A stretch of 27,375 nucleotides of DNA from an uncultured Romboutsia sp. (GCA_937907205.1 CALESE010000035.1:1-27375); one strand, 5' to 3'; shown: positions 14,870 to 22,943, numbered from the stretch's first letter. The notes: generated by a model from the sequence alone, not told the origin. A program made the numbers and translations.

Positions 14870-16204
14870 ATGAGAGTGATTATAATAGGTGCTGTTGCCG
14901 CTGGAATGAGTGCAGCAGCTAAGTTAAAAAGAATGCAACCTGAATATGACGTTGTAGTATATGAAAAAACTGATGTAGTATCATTTGGAGCGTGTGGGCT
15001 TCCATATTTTGTGGGAGGATTCTTTGATGATAAAAATAATTTGATATCAAGAACCCCAGAAAAGTTCAAAGAAAGTGGAATAGACTTAAATACTTTTCAT
15101 GAGGTAATTAGTGTTAATTCTGAATCTAAGAAAGTTACAGTAAAAAATATTCAAACTGGTGAAATTTTTGAAGATTCTTATGATAAATTAATGGTAGCAA
15201 CAGGTGCAAGTAGCATAATACCACCAATAAAGAACATAAATCTTGAAAATGTTTCTACTTTAAAGAGTATGGAAGATGGAATAAAAATAAAGGAATTATT
15301 AAATAAAGAAGAAAATAAGAATATAGTTATAATAGGTGCTGGGTTTATAGGTCTAGAGGCAGTAGAAGCAGCTAAGCATTTAGGTAAAAATGTAACTGTA
15401 TTCCAAGCTGGAAATAGAATATTAGAGCAAGTATTTGACAAAGAGATAACAGATATATTAGAAGATGAAATAAGAAAGCATAATGTAGATTTAAGATTAG
15501 AAGAACTTGTTTCTGAATTAGTTGGACAAACTAAAGTAGAAAAGGTTATAACAAACAAAGGTGAAGTTGATGCTGATATAGTTATAATAGCTACAGGTGT
15601 TAGACCTAATACATCATTTATAAAAGATACAGGAATAGAAATGTTACCAAATGGAGCAATAATAGTTGATGAATTTGGTAAAACCTCAATAGAAGATATA
15701 TATGCAGCAGGAGATTGTGCAACTATAAAAAATATAGTAAGTGGTCAAGATACATATGTACCTCTTGCAACAGGAGCTAATAAATTAGGAAGAATAGTTG
15801 GGGAAAATCTAGCTGGAGCTAACCACTCATTCCAAGGATCATTAGGTTCAAGCTGTCTAAAGGTTATGGATATGGAAGCTGGATCAACAGGTCTTACTGA
15901 AGCTCAAGCTGAAAAGTTAGGATTAGACTTTAAAGTTAAGTTTATATCTGACTTTAATCAAACTAACTACTATCCAGGTAGAGATAAAATATATGTAAAA
16001 CTTGTTTACGATGCAAAAACTAAAGTTATATTAGGTGGTCAAGTTGCAGGATTTAAAGATGCTGTACAAAGAACAAATGTAATAGCAACAGCTATATTTG
16101 CTAAATTAACTACTAATCAATTAGGCATGTTAGACTTATGTTATGCACCACCATTTGCAAGAACTTGGGATGTATTAAATGTAGCAGGAAATGTATCTAA
16201 ATAA
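14870..16204 (+). CDS. CoA-disulfide reductase / NADH oxidase-family flavoprotein
   Basis: FAD-dependent pyridine nucleotide disulfide oxidoreductase of the single-cysteine class, cytoplasmic. The 444 residues show an N-terminal FAD motif (VIIIGAVAAGMSAAAKL, 3-19), the active cysteine at 42 in SFGACGLPYFVGG, and a second dinucleotide fold for NAD(P)H (IVIIGAGFIGLEAVEAAKHLG, about 152-172). The FAD-contacting IYAAGDCA (about 280-287) and a C-terminal dimerisation domain follow. CoA-disulfide reductase, polysulfide-type reductases and NADH oxidases share this plan, so the substrate cannot be fixed from sequence. Strong GAGGAGGA site before the ATG. Alone between two terminators; a link to oxidative stress is plausible. 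Confidence 0.87.
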   Translation: MRVIIIGAVAAGMSAAAKLKRMQPEYDVVVYEKTDVVSFGACGLPYFVGGFFDDKNNLISRTPEKFKESGIDLNTFHEVISVNSESKKVTVKNIQTGEIFEDSYDKLMVATGASSIIPPIKNINLENVSTLKSMEDGIKIKELLNKEENKNIVIIGAGFIGLEAVEAAKHLGKNVTVFQAGNRILEQVFDKEITDILEDEIRKHNVDLRLEELVSELVGQTKVEKVITNKGEVDADIVIIATGVRPNTSFIKDTGIEMLPNGAIIVDEFGKTSIEDIYAAGDCATIKNIVSGQDTYVPLATGANKLGRIVGENLAGANHSFQGSLGSSCLKVMDMEAGSTGLTEAQAEKLGLDFKVKFISDFNQTNYYPGRDKIYVKLVYDAKTKVILGGQVAGFKDAVQRTNVIATAIFAKLTTNQLGMLDLCYAPPFARTWDVLNVAGNVSK

Positions 16205-16206
16205 AC

Positions 16207-16240
16207 AAAAGCATCTATAATTTTTATAGATGCTTTTTTA
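16207..16240. terminator. Bidirectional terminator between the flavoenzyme gene and rnz
   Basis: Fourteen-base perfect stem, 16207-16220 with 16224-16237 (core GCATCTATAA), three-base loop, A tract on one side and T tract on the other, 20 bases from the rnz stop. Confidence 0.9.
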
Positions 16241-16257
16241 CGTTCTATGAAACTATA

Positions 16258-17184
16258 TTAACTCAATAATTCTTCAAATTTAAGGTTTACTTCTAATCCA
16301 TCTTCACCAATAATTGTATTTTTAAATGTATTTGTAGCATTTTCTATATAAATGCTTGGGTTTTCAAGTGAAGGACTAAAGTGAGTTAATATAAGTTTTT
16401 TTACATTTCCGAGTTTAGCTAAGGTAGCAGCTTCCCTAAAAGTCATATGATGATTTTTAACAGCCTTAGAAATTTCTAAGTCATCACCATACATTGCTTC
16501 ACAAATAAATAAATCACTTTCTTTAATGAAATCGGGAATAGATTTAATAGGTCTAGTGTCAGTTATAAAACTAACCTTTATAGCATTTCTATCATCACCA
16601 AGAACCATATCAGGGGTATAATTTACATTATCTAATATAATGTTTTTTCCAGATTGTAATTTATTCCATAATATTTTAGGTACATTATTATGCATAGCTT
16701 TTTCTATGCTAAACTTAGCCTTTCTCTTAAAATATAAACTATAGCCTATGCATTCTGTTGAGTGATCTAACTTAACTGTAGATATTATAATATCTTCTAA
16801 GTATCTATTATTTAAAGAGAATGAACCTATTGGATTTTCTATAATATTTAATTTATAAGGTAAAAATTCAACTAAAACTCTTATAGCATTTATAGTTTCG
16901 GTTACGCCTTTAGGCCCTATAATGGTTAACTCATTAGTTCGACCGCTATTTCCAATAGTAGATAATAAGCCTATTATACCGTTTATATGATCTCCGTGGA
17001 GATGAGTTATACAGATTAAGTCGATATTTTTGAATCCACAATTTTTTATTCTCATACTTATTTGTGATCCTTCACCACAGTCAATAAGTATTTTATGTCC
17101 CATGTAATTTATAAAAAGGGAGGATAAAAATCTGTTGGGCATAGGCATATTTCCACCGCATCCAAGTAAAACAACATCTACCAT
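16258..17184 (-). CDS. rnz: Ribonuclease Z (tRNase Z)
   Basis: Metallo-beta-lactamase-fold endonuclease that removes the 3' trailer of tRNA precursors. The 308 residues match the short bacterial form. The zinc motif is H61-x-H63-x-D65-H66 in CITHLHGDHINGI, and further ligands are expected in LDHSTECIGY, SFITDTRP and ILTHFSPSL. The second TDTRP-type aspartate is present. An in-frame ATG lies four codons upstream (17196), but GGAGAA sits between the two and is spaced for the ATG at 17184. Transcribed alone, divergent from the small membrane protein gene. Confidence 0.92.
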   Translation of the reverse strand: MVDVVLLGCGGNMPMPNRFLSSLFINYMGHKILIDCGEGSQISMRIKNCGFKNIDLICITHLHGDHINGIIGLLSTIGNSGRTNELTIIGPKGVTETINAIRVLVEFLPYKLNIIENPIGSFSLNNRYLEDIIISTVKLDHSTECIGYSLYFKRKAKFSIEKAMHNNVPKILWNKLQSGKNIILDNVNYTPDMVLGDDRNAIKVSFITDTRPIKSIPDFIKESDLFICEAMYGDDLEISKAVKNHHMTFREAATLAKLGNVKKLILTHFSPSLENPSIYIENATNTFKNTIIGEDGLEVNLKFEELLS

Positions 17185-17264
17185 AAAATTCTCCATTTCT
17201 TTGTTTTATTTATAGTATTTACAATAAATATATAATTATATCTTATAATATTTTATAAAATGAT

Positions 17265-17293
17265 TTGAATAAAAAAATAAAAGAGTATAAAAT
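17265..17293 (+). promoter_or_regulatory. Possible promoter of the small membrane protein gene
   Basis: TTGAAT at 17265-17270, 17-base spacer, TAAAAT at 17288-17293, about 37 bases before the ATG at 17331. The surrounding DNA is very AT rich, so this is a weak call. Confidence 0.4.
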
Positions 17294-17330
17294 ATGAATT
17301 AAGATACTTTTGTAATAAGAGGTTAATTAT

Positions 17331-17621
17331 ATGAAAAATAAAAAAGAAAATTTATTAAAGTTAGTATTATGGAAAGATGTGTTATCTATACCATTATATA
17401 CGGTATTATTTAATTATAATATAGATACGTTTTGGATAATTTTAGCAATAGATAGAATTGTATTTTTAGTTATTAATTCAAATAAACTATTAATATTTTC
17501 GGCAGTTTCGATACCTATATTATTTATATTGACTCTTATTAATAATATTAAATTATTTTCAATACTCGTAATAGTAGAGATTGCAGATGCTATAGTTTTA
17601 AAATTGATAAAACATAAATAA
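17331..17621 (+). CDS. Small multi-pass membrane protein, unknown function
   Basis: I do not recognise this 96-residue protein. A basic N-terminus (MKNKKENLLK) is followed by about three hydrophobic helices: roughly residues 17-45 (LSIPLYTVLF, FWIILAI), 53-70 (LLIFSAVSIPILFILTLI) and 75-92 (LFSILVIVEIADAIVL). It ends in KLIKHK. There is no signal peptidase site and no conserved catalytic motif. AAGAGG precedes the ATG and a clear hairpin follows the stop, so it looks like a real single-gene unit between the divergent rnz and the convergent recX unit. Its extreme AT content and hydrophobicity limit homology inference. Confidence 0.7.
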   Translation: MKNKKENLLKLVLWKDVLSIPLYTVLFNYNIDTFWIILAIDRIVFLVINSNKLLIFSAVSIPILFILTLINNIKLFSILVIVEIADAIVLKLIKHK

Positions 17622-17625
17622 AATA

Positions 17626-17650
17626 AAGTAGGTCAATAGCCTACTTCATT
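17626..17650. terminator. Bidirectional terminator of the membrane protein gene and the recX unit
   Basis: Stem AAGTAGGT (17626-17633) with GCCTACTT (17639-17646) including one G-U pair, five-base loop. On the minus strand it begins at the stop codon of the 31-codon ORF. Confidence 0.75.
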
Positions 17651-17741
17651 TTATATTGTCTTGTTTATATAGTTTTCTAACATTATATATTCCTATTGCA
17701 AGGCTTATTGCACAGATTAATAATCTTTTAATTTCGCTCAA
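17646..17741 (-). CDS. Candidate 31-residue single-pass membrane peptide downstream of recX
   Basis: A short frame on the minus strand starts at TTG (17741-17739) and ends at TGA (17648-17646). A perfect AGGAGG (17754-17749) stands seven bases before the TTG, which is the main evidence that it is translated. The peptide begins MSEIKRLL if TTG is read as Met, has a hydrophobic stretch LLICAISLAIGIYNV (about residues 7-21), and ends with basic and polar residues (RKLYKQDNIK). It starts 34 bases after the recX stop with no terminator between, so it is probably co-transcribed, and the shared terminator begins at its stop codon. I recognise no family. Confidence 0.6.
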   Translation of the reverse strand: MSEIKRLLICAISLAIGIYNVRKLYKQDNIK

Positions 17742-17775
17742 AAGTATACCTCCTAAGTATAAAAGTATAATTTAT

Positions 17776-18414
17776 TTATAAATCGTATTCATCAAAACTT
17801 AAAAGTTTATTTAAAACTCTTTTTATAATATCATAATTAAAACCTTTATAAGCAAGATGTTGTGAAATTTTTTGGTATATTTTTCTTTTATCTTCATTTT
17901 TTACTCGATTATATTTTTTTTTAGCTAAATACATTGCATTTTCATATTCTATATTATCATCTATCTCACTTAATGCCTCATTTATAGAATTTTTATCTAT
18001 ACCTTTAATATATAAATTTTGTTTAATTTTATTTTTACCACATTTATTTAAGTTAATATTAGTGTTGACAATTTTTTGAGCTAAGATGTCATCATTAATA
18101 AAATTATTTCTTTTTAAAAAATCAATTACGTTATCTATTGTATCTTCTTCAAATTCAGAAGATAATTTTTCTTTAATTTTTTTTTCTGATTGATCAGCTT
18201 TAGATAGTATGTTTAATGCCTTATTTTTAGCTTTTATATACATTTCATCTTTAAGTAAATTCTTTAATTGATTTTCATCTATTTCTATTCCTTTTTTTAA
18301 ATTAAAACTATAAACAAGTTCTGTATATATTGCCATAAAAAATTCATTATTTACATATATATTAACCCTATCTTGGTTTTTCTTTTGTGATTCTATTTTT
18401 GTAATTACTGCCAT
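17776..18414 (-). CDS. recX: Regulatory protein RecX
   Basis: Modulator of RecA filament assembly. The 212 residues show the helical three-repeat RecX plan: KAKNKALNILSKADQSEKKIKEKL (about 60-83), then IDNVIDFLKRNNFINDDILAQKIV (about 92-115), and NKIKQNLYIKGI. A family-typical tail is YQKISQHLAYKGFNYDIIKRVLNKL. An AAGGAG site precedes the ATG. It is not next to recA here; it is divergent from nadD across 119 bases, and the two genes share an inverted copy of the same 20-base start region. The product is Asn/Lys/Ile rich, as expected from the AT content. Confidence 0.9.
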   Translation of the reverse strand: MAVITKIESQKKNQDRVNIYVNNEFFMAIYTELVYSFNLKKGIEIDENQLKNLLKDEMYIKAKNKALNILSKADQSEKKIKEKLSSEFEEDTIDNVIDFLKRNNFINDDILAQKIVNTNINLNKCGKNKIKQNLYIKGIDKNSINEALSEIDDNIEYENAMYLAKKKYNRVKNEDKRKIYQKISQHLAYKGFNYDIIKRVLNKLLSFDEYDL

Positions 18415-18536
18415 TATATATCTCCTTTGTATTATATATAGATATAATTATATACTAAAAAACAATTTATAATCTTTAATAAATATAAAATAATGGTAAA
18501 ATAATAATAGAATTTCTACAAAGGAGATATATAATG
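18412..18536. repeat. Perfect 20-nt inverted repeat spanning both divergent start sites (recX/nadD)
   Basis: Arms at 18412-18431 and 18517-18536 are exact reverse complements, separated by 85 bases. Each arm carries TACAAAGGAGATATATAATG in the direction of its gene, that is, ribosome binding site, spacer and ATG of recX (left arm) and nadD (right arm). The identity stops exactly at the ATG on the outer side and after TAC on the inner side. Confidence 0.9.
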
Positions 18537-19223
18537 AATATTAATAATCTACTTCAAGAATTTAAAGATAAAAATAATTATAAATTAGAAAAATTTAAAA
18601 AGGAAAAAGAGTTTAAGAAAATAGGAATTATGGGAGGTACATTTGATCCAATTCACTATGCTCATCTAGCTACAGCGGAGTTTATAAGAGATAAATATAA
18701 TTTAGATAAAATTATTTTTATACCATCAGGAAATCCTCCTCATAAAAATGTAGATATAACTAGTAAGTATGATAGATACAATATGGTTTTACTTGCAACA
18801 GCTAATAATGAAAATTTTTTAGTTTCAAATATAGAAGTTAAAAGACAAAGTAAAACATACACTATAGATACATTAAAAGAACTTAAACAAATTTATCCAA
18901 ATTCTAAAGTATACTTTATAACAGGAGCAGATGCTATTTGTGATATAGAAACATGGAAGGATGTATCAGAGAATTTTAAACTAGCAACATTTATTGTTGC
19001 AACTAGACCAGGAATTAGTTTACTTAGATCTCAAGAAAAGATAGAAAGTTTAACAAAAAAGTATGACGCAAAAATAATAAGTGTATATGTACCATCTTTG
19101 GATATATCATCAACATATATAAGAGAACAATTAAAAGAGAGAAAATCTATAAGATATTTAGTTCCAGAAAATGTTGAGAGTTATATTTATAAAAATAAAT
19201 TATATAATCATGGAGATAATTAA
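18534..19223 (+). CDS. nadD: Nicotinate-nucleotide adenylyltransferase NadD, N-terminally extended
   Basis: Transfers AMP from ATP to nicotinate mononucleotide in NAD synthesis. Nucleotidyltransferase motifs are clear: GIMGGTFDPIHYAHLATAE (about 32-50), FIPSGNPPHK, FITGADA with the downstream ETWKD, and DISSTYIRE near the C-terminus. The 229 residues exceed the common length of about 190-200 because some 28 charged residues (MNINNLLQEFKDKNNYKLEK and following) precede the catalytic domain. The first ATG has a strong AAGGAG site at proper spacing and no later in-frame ATG lies before the GGTFDP motif, so the extension appears genuine. yqeK begins at the base after the stop. Confidence 0.94.
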   Translation: MNINNLLQEFKDKNNYKLEKFKKEKEFKKIGIMGGTFDPIHYAHLATAEFIRDKYNLDKIIFIPSGNPPHKNVDITSKYDRYNMVLLATANNENFLVSNIEVKRQSKTYTIDTLKELKQIYPNSKVYFITGADAICDIETWKDVSENFKLATFIVATRPGISLLRSQEKIESLTKKYDAKIISVYVPSLDISSTYIREQLKERKSIRYLVPENVESYIYKNKLYNHGDN

Positions 19224-19799
19224 ATGAATATAGAAAAAATTACTGATATAGTAAAAGAAATGTTACCAGATAAAAGATTTAATCATTCATTAAATGTAGC
19301 TAAATGTGCTTTAAAATTAGCTACAATATATAATATTGATGAAGATATAGCGTATTTAGCAGGGATAACACACGATTGTGCAAAGTATTTAACAAATGAA
19401 GAGGTAAATTACTATGTTGATAAATATAAAATAGAATTAGATTCTATTGAGGAAAATAATATAGCACTATCACATAGTATCATAGGATCATATATTGCTA
19501 AATATGAATTAAATATTGATAATGAAGATATAATCAATGCTATAAAGTATCATACAACAGGTAAGGAAAATATGACAGTTTTAGAAAAAGTAGTTTATAT
19601 AGCTGATTTGATTGAAGAAGATAGAGTATTTCCAAATGTAGAGTTATTAAGAGAATTAACTTATAATGGTGAGCTTGATAGGGCATTATTAATATCTTTT
19701 AATAATACTATTAAATTTGTTATAGATAATAATCAGATTATCCATCCTAGAACTATAGATGCTAGAAATTATATACTTAAACAAAATATAAGTATATAG
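19224..19799 (+). CDS. yqeK: HD-domain nucleotidase YqeK (diadenosine tetraphosphatase, symmetrical)
   Basis: HD-superfamily hydrolase; members of the YqeK family split Ap4A into two ADP. The 191 residues carry the metal-binding motif series: H21 in RFNHSLNVAK, H50-D51 in ITHDCAKYL, a histidine in ALSHSIIG, HTTG at about 113-116, and D in YIADLIEEDR. The C-terminal TIDARNYIL is also characteristic. The ATG abuts the nadD stop; its ribosome binding site GGAGAT lies inside the end of nadD, so the two are translationally linked. nadD-yqeK-rsfS is the usual order, sometimes with an LCP-family gene in between; none is present here. Confidence 0.92.
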   Translation: MNIEKITDIVKEMLPDKRFNHSLNVAKCALKLATIYNIDEDIAYLAGITHDCAKYLTNEEVNYYVDKYKIELDSIEENNIALSHSIIGSYIAKYELNIDNEDIINAIKYHTTGKENMTVLEKVVYIADLIEEDRVFPNVELLRELTYNGELDRALLISFNNTIKFVIDNNQIIHPRTIDARNYILKQNISI

Positions 19800-19811
19800 A
19801 GTGTGTTATTT

Positions 19812-19821
19812 ATGGTATAAT
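19812..19821 (+). promoter_or_regulatory. Possible extended -10 promoter of rsfS
   Basis: TATGGTATAAT contains a consensus -10 (TATAAT, 19816-19821) preceded by TG one base upstream, the extended -10 signature. No good -35 is present. It lies 40 bases before the rsfS ATG. Confidence 0.45.
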
Positions 19822-19860
19822 AATTAAATATGTTTATAATAACGAAAGGTAGGAAATAAT

Positions 19861-20211
19861 ATGACAGTAGAACAAATGACTAAAGTTATATATGATGCAA
19901 TAGATGACAAATTAGGTCAAGACATATCTATAATAAATATAGGTGCAGTATCAAGTTTATGTGAGTACTTTGTTATAGCAACAGCTGGGTCTCAAAGACA
20001 AGTTAAGGCTATAGCTGATAACGTAGAAGATGAGTTAACAAAAATTGATATAGAGCCAAGAGGAAAAGAAGGGTATGATACTCAAACTTGGGTACTTCTT
20101 GATTATGGTGATGTTATGGTTCATATATTCAATGAAGAAAGCAGAGGATTCTATAATTTAGAAAAATTATGGAAAGATGCTCCATATGTAGATGTTGACA
20201 CTTTAGCATAA
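19861..20211 (+). CDS. rsfS: Ribosomal silencing factor RsfS
   Basis: Binds L14 on the 50S subunit and blocks joining with the 30S, lowering translation in starvation. The 116 residues are full length and hold the family core: DISIINIGAVSSLCEYFVIATAGSQRQVKAIAD (about 20-52), EPRGKEGYDTQTWVLLDYGDVMVHIFNEESRGFYNLEKLW (about 68-107). Ribosome binding site AAAGGTAGG before the ATG. The last codons contain the consensus -35 box of the leuS T-box promoter. Confidence 0.96.
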   Translation: MTVEQMTKVIYDAIDDKLGQDISIINIGAVSSLCEYFVIATAGSQRQVKAIADNVEDELTKIDIEPRGKEGYDTQTWVLLDYGDVMVHIFNEESRGFYNLEKLWKDAPYVDVDTLA

Positions 20212-20223
20212 AGGTGATAATAT
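20195..20223 (+). promoter_or_regulatory. Promoter of the leuS T-box transcript
   Basis: Consensus TTGACA at 20195-20200 lies within the last rsfS codons. After a 17-base spacer comes TAATAT (20218-20223). The start of transcription is expected near 20230, just before T-box Stem I. Confidence 0.8.
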
Positions 20224-20243
20224 AAAATATCATAACTTAAAAT

Positions 20244-20466
20244 TAATTAAATAGACTAGAGTAGTAAAAGAATATATCTTTTCAGAGAGCTAGTGGTTGC
20301 TGAGAACTAGTAAAATATATCTTTGAACTTGCTAGATACAATCTATTTAGCCGTAGTTGGCATAAAAACTATTTAAGAGAGTCTAATTATTAGGCTAATT
20401 AGGGTGGTACCGCGAATATAATCCTCGTCCCTAAACGTTAAGTTTAGAGATGAGGATTTTTTAATA
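20244..20466 (+). ncRNA. T-box leader, leucine type, upstream of leuS
   Basis: tRNA-sensing riboswitch. Stem I closes by TAAATAGA (20248-20255) pairing with TCTATTTA (20342-20349). The specifier region reads GAACTTGC with CTT (Leu) at 20328-20330. The conserved T-box sequence AGGGTGGTACCGCG is at 20401-20414, whose TGGN pairs with the uncharged tRNA end. The terminator hairpin is 20421-20435 with 20441-20455 (one mismatch and one G-U pair), followed by TTTTTT. Uncharged tRNA-Leu should favour the antiterminator and turn leuS on. Family and specifier agree with the downstream gene. Confidence 0.95.
20420..20462 (+). terminator. Conditional terminator of the leuS T-box
   Basis: ATCCTCGTCCCTAAAC pairs with GTTTAGAGATGAGGAT around a short loop and is followed by a T run. 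The 5' arm overlaps the segment that can instead form the antiterminator with the T-box sequence. Confidence 0.88.
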
Positions 20467-20490
20467 GCAAAATATATAGGAGGAAAATAA

Positions 20491-22911
20491 ATGAACGTTT
20501 ATAAACCAAACGAAATTGAGTCTAAGTGGCAAAAAACTTGGGAAGAAAATGAACAATACAAAACAAATATAGAAGATTCTTCTAAGCCAAAGTATTATGC
20601 ATTAGAAATGTTCCCTTATCCATCAGGTAAGTTACATATGGGACATGTTAGAAATTATTCTATAGGAGATGTAGTTGCTAGATTTAAAAAAATGCAAGGA
20701 TATAATGTATTACATCCAATGGGATGGGATTCATTTGGACTTCCAGCAGAAAATGCAGCTATAAAGCATGGTATACATCCAGATAAATGGACTATGGAAA
20801 ATATATCTGATATGAGAAATCAATTAAAAACATTAGGATTAAGTTTTGATTGGGATAGAGAAATAGCAACATCTACACCAGAATACTATAAATTTACTCA
20901 ACAAATATTTTTAAAGTTCTTAGAACATGGATTAGCATATAAAAAGAAGTCTTTCGTTAACTGGTGTCCATCTTGTGAAACTGTTCTTGCTAATGAGCAA
21001 GTTGTACAAGGTGCATGTGAAAGATGTGACACTATTGTTATAAAGAAAGACCTAGAACAATGGTACTTCAAAACAACTCACTTTGCAGAGGAGTTACTTC
21101 AAGATATAGATACTTTAGATGGTTGGCCAGAAAAAGTTAAGACTATGCAAAAAAACTGGATAGGAAAAAGTACAGGTGCTGAAATAGATTTTAAATTAGA
21201 TGGAACAGATAAAAAGATAACTGTATTTACAACTAGACCAGATACAGTTTATGGAGTTTCTTACATGGTTTTAGCTCCAGAACATGCACTAGTAAAGGAA
21301 TTAGTTGCTGGAACTGAATATGAAGCAGATGTAGAAGCTTTCGTTGCTAAAATGCACACTATGACTGAAATAGAAAGAACTTCAAGTGATGTAGAAAAAG
21401 AAGGTATGTTCATAGGTAAATATGTAATAAATCCTGTAAATGGAAAGAAAGTTCAATTATGGATAGCTAACTATGTACTTGTTGATTATGGAACAGGTGC
21501 AGTTATGGCAGTTCCTGCACATGATGAAAGAGATGCTGATTTTGCAGCTAAGTATAATTTAGAAGTTGTAGAAGTTATAAATGAAGATAATAAAATGATA
21601 AATTCTGATGAATTTAATGGAATAGATGTAAATGATGCGTTTAATAAAATAGTAGAAAAAATAGAGAATGAAGGTTTTGGTAAAAAGACAGTTAACTATA
21701 GACTAAGAGACTGGTTACTTTCTAGACAAAGATACTGGGGATGTCCAATACCTGTAGTATATTGTGATGAATGTGGTATAGTTCCTGAAAAACAAGAAAA
21801 CTTACCAATATTATTACCTACAGATGTTGAGTTTACAGGTAAAGGAGAATCTCCACTTACAACTTCAAAAACATTTATGAATGCTACTTGTCCTAATTGT
21901 AAAAAGCCAGCTAGAAGAGAAGCAGATACAATGGATACTTTCGTTGACTCTTCTTGGTATTTCTTAAGATATATAGATCCTAAAAATACTGAAGAACCAT
22001 TCAGTAAAGAAGCTGTTAACAATTGGATGCCAGTAGACCAATATATAGGTGGGGTAGAACATGCTATACTTCATCTTCTTTACTCAAGATTCTTTGTAAA
22101 AGCATTTAATGAAATGGGAATGCTAGACTTTAAAGAACCTTTCAAAAACTTATTAACTCAAGGTATGGTTTTAAAAGATGGAGCTAAGATGAGCAAGTCT
22201 AAGGGGAATGTTGTAGCACCTTCAGAAATAATAAAAGAGTATGGAGTTGATACAGCAAGATTATTCGTATTATTTGCTGCACCACCAGAAAGAGACTTAG
22301 AGTGGTCAGACCAAGGTGTTGAAGGATGCTTCAGATTCTTAAATAGAGTATATAGATTAGTGGATGAACTAGCTAATATTGCTAAGTCAGGAGTATCTTT
22401 AGGAGAATTAACTAAAGAAGATAAAGCTATGAGATATACTATAAATACTACTTTAAAGAAAGTAACTGAAGATTTAAATGAAAAATTTGGATTTAATACA
22501 GCTATATCTGCTTTAATGGAGTTAATAAATGAAATGTACAAGTACAAAGAATTAGACAATAGAAATGAAGCTGTTATAAAAGAAGGTATAGAAACAATTG
22601 TTACAATACTTGCTCCATTTGCACCACATATAGGTGAAGAACTATGGACCATGATAGGTAAGTCAGGAAGTATATTTGATATAAGCTGGCCAAAATATGA
22701 TGAAACTGCTTTAGTTAAAGATGAAGTTGAAATAGTAGTTCAAATAAATGGTAAGGTTAGAGGTAAATTAAGTGTTGCTGCTAATATTTCAAGAGAAGAT
22801 ATGGAAAAAGTAGCTATGGAAGACGAAAAAATAAAGACATTAGTTGAGGGTAAAACTATTATTAAAGTTGTAGCAGTACCTAAAAAACTTGTTAATATAG
22901 TTGTAAAATAA
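20491..22911 (+). CDS. leuS: Leucyl-tRNA synthetase
   Basis: Class I aminoacyl-tRNA synthetase that charges tRNA-Leu. The 806 residues are normal for the bacterial form. The HIGH motif reads HMGH at 49-52 in FPYPSGKLHMGHVRNYSIGD, and the KMSKS loop is at 566-570 in DGAKMSKSKGN. Between them lie the editing (CP1) domain (about 225-420, with TTRPDTVYGVSYMVLAPEH) and zinc-type Cys pairs (CPSCETVLANEQV; YCDECGIV and ATCPNCKKPARREADTMDTFVDSSWY). The C-terminal domain ends in VVAVPKKLVNIVVK. Strong AGGAGG site before the ATG. Controlled by the T-box upstream, and followed by a strong terminator. Confidence 0.98.
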   Translation: MNVYKPNEIESKWQKTWEENEQYKTNIEDSSKPKYYALEMFPYPSGKLHMGHVRNYSIGDVVARFKKMQGYNVLHPMGWDSFGLPAENAAIKHGIHPDKWTMENISDMRNQLKTLGLSFDWDREIATSTPEYYKFTQQIFLKFLEHGLAYKKKSFVNWCPSCETVLANEQVVQGACERCDTIVIKKDLEQWYFKTTHFAEELLQDIDTLDGWPEKVKTMQKNWIGKSTGAEIDFKLDGTDKKITVFTTRPDTVYGVSYMVLAPEHALVKELVAGTEYEADVEAFVAKMHTMTEIERTSSDVEKEGMFIGKYVINPVNGKKVQLWIANYVLVDYGTGAVMAVPAHDERDADFAAKYNLEVVEVINEDNKMINSDEFNGIDVNDAFNKIVEKIENEGFGKKTVNYRLRDWLLSRQRYWGCPIPVVYCDECGIVPEKQENLPILLPTDVEFTGKGESPLTTSKTFMNATCPNCKKPARREADTMDTFVDSSWYFLRYIDPKNTEEPFSKEAVNNWMPVDQYIGGVEHAILHLLYSRFFVKAFNEMGMLDFKEPFKNLLTQGMVLKDGAKMSKSKGNVVAPSEIIKEYGVDTARLFVLFAAPPERDLEWSDQGVEGCFRFLNRVYRLVDELANIAKSGVSLGELTKEDKAMRYTINTTLKKVTEDLNEKFGFNTAISALMELINEMYKYKELDNRNEAVIKEGIETIVTILAPFAPHIGEELWTMIGKSGSIFDISWPKYDETALVKDEVEIVVQINGKVRGKLSVAANISREDMEKVAMEDEKIKTLVEGKTIIKVVAVPKKLVNIVVK

Positions 22912-22943
22912 GAAAGAAGTAGCAATTTGCTACTTCTTTTTTA
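22912..22943 (+). terminator. Rho-independent terminator after leuS
   Basis: Stem AAAGAAGTAGCA (22913-22924) with TGCTACTTCTTT (22928-22939), three-base loop, continued T tract. Confidence 0.9.

Noticed and set aside
22158..22652. 164-codon frame antisense to leuS
   Set aside because: Lies wholly inside leuS on the opposite strand, no ribosome binding site, composition typical of a reverse-frame shadow.
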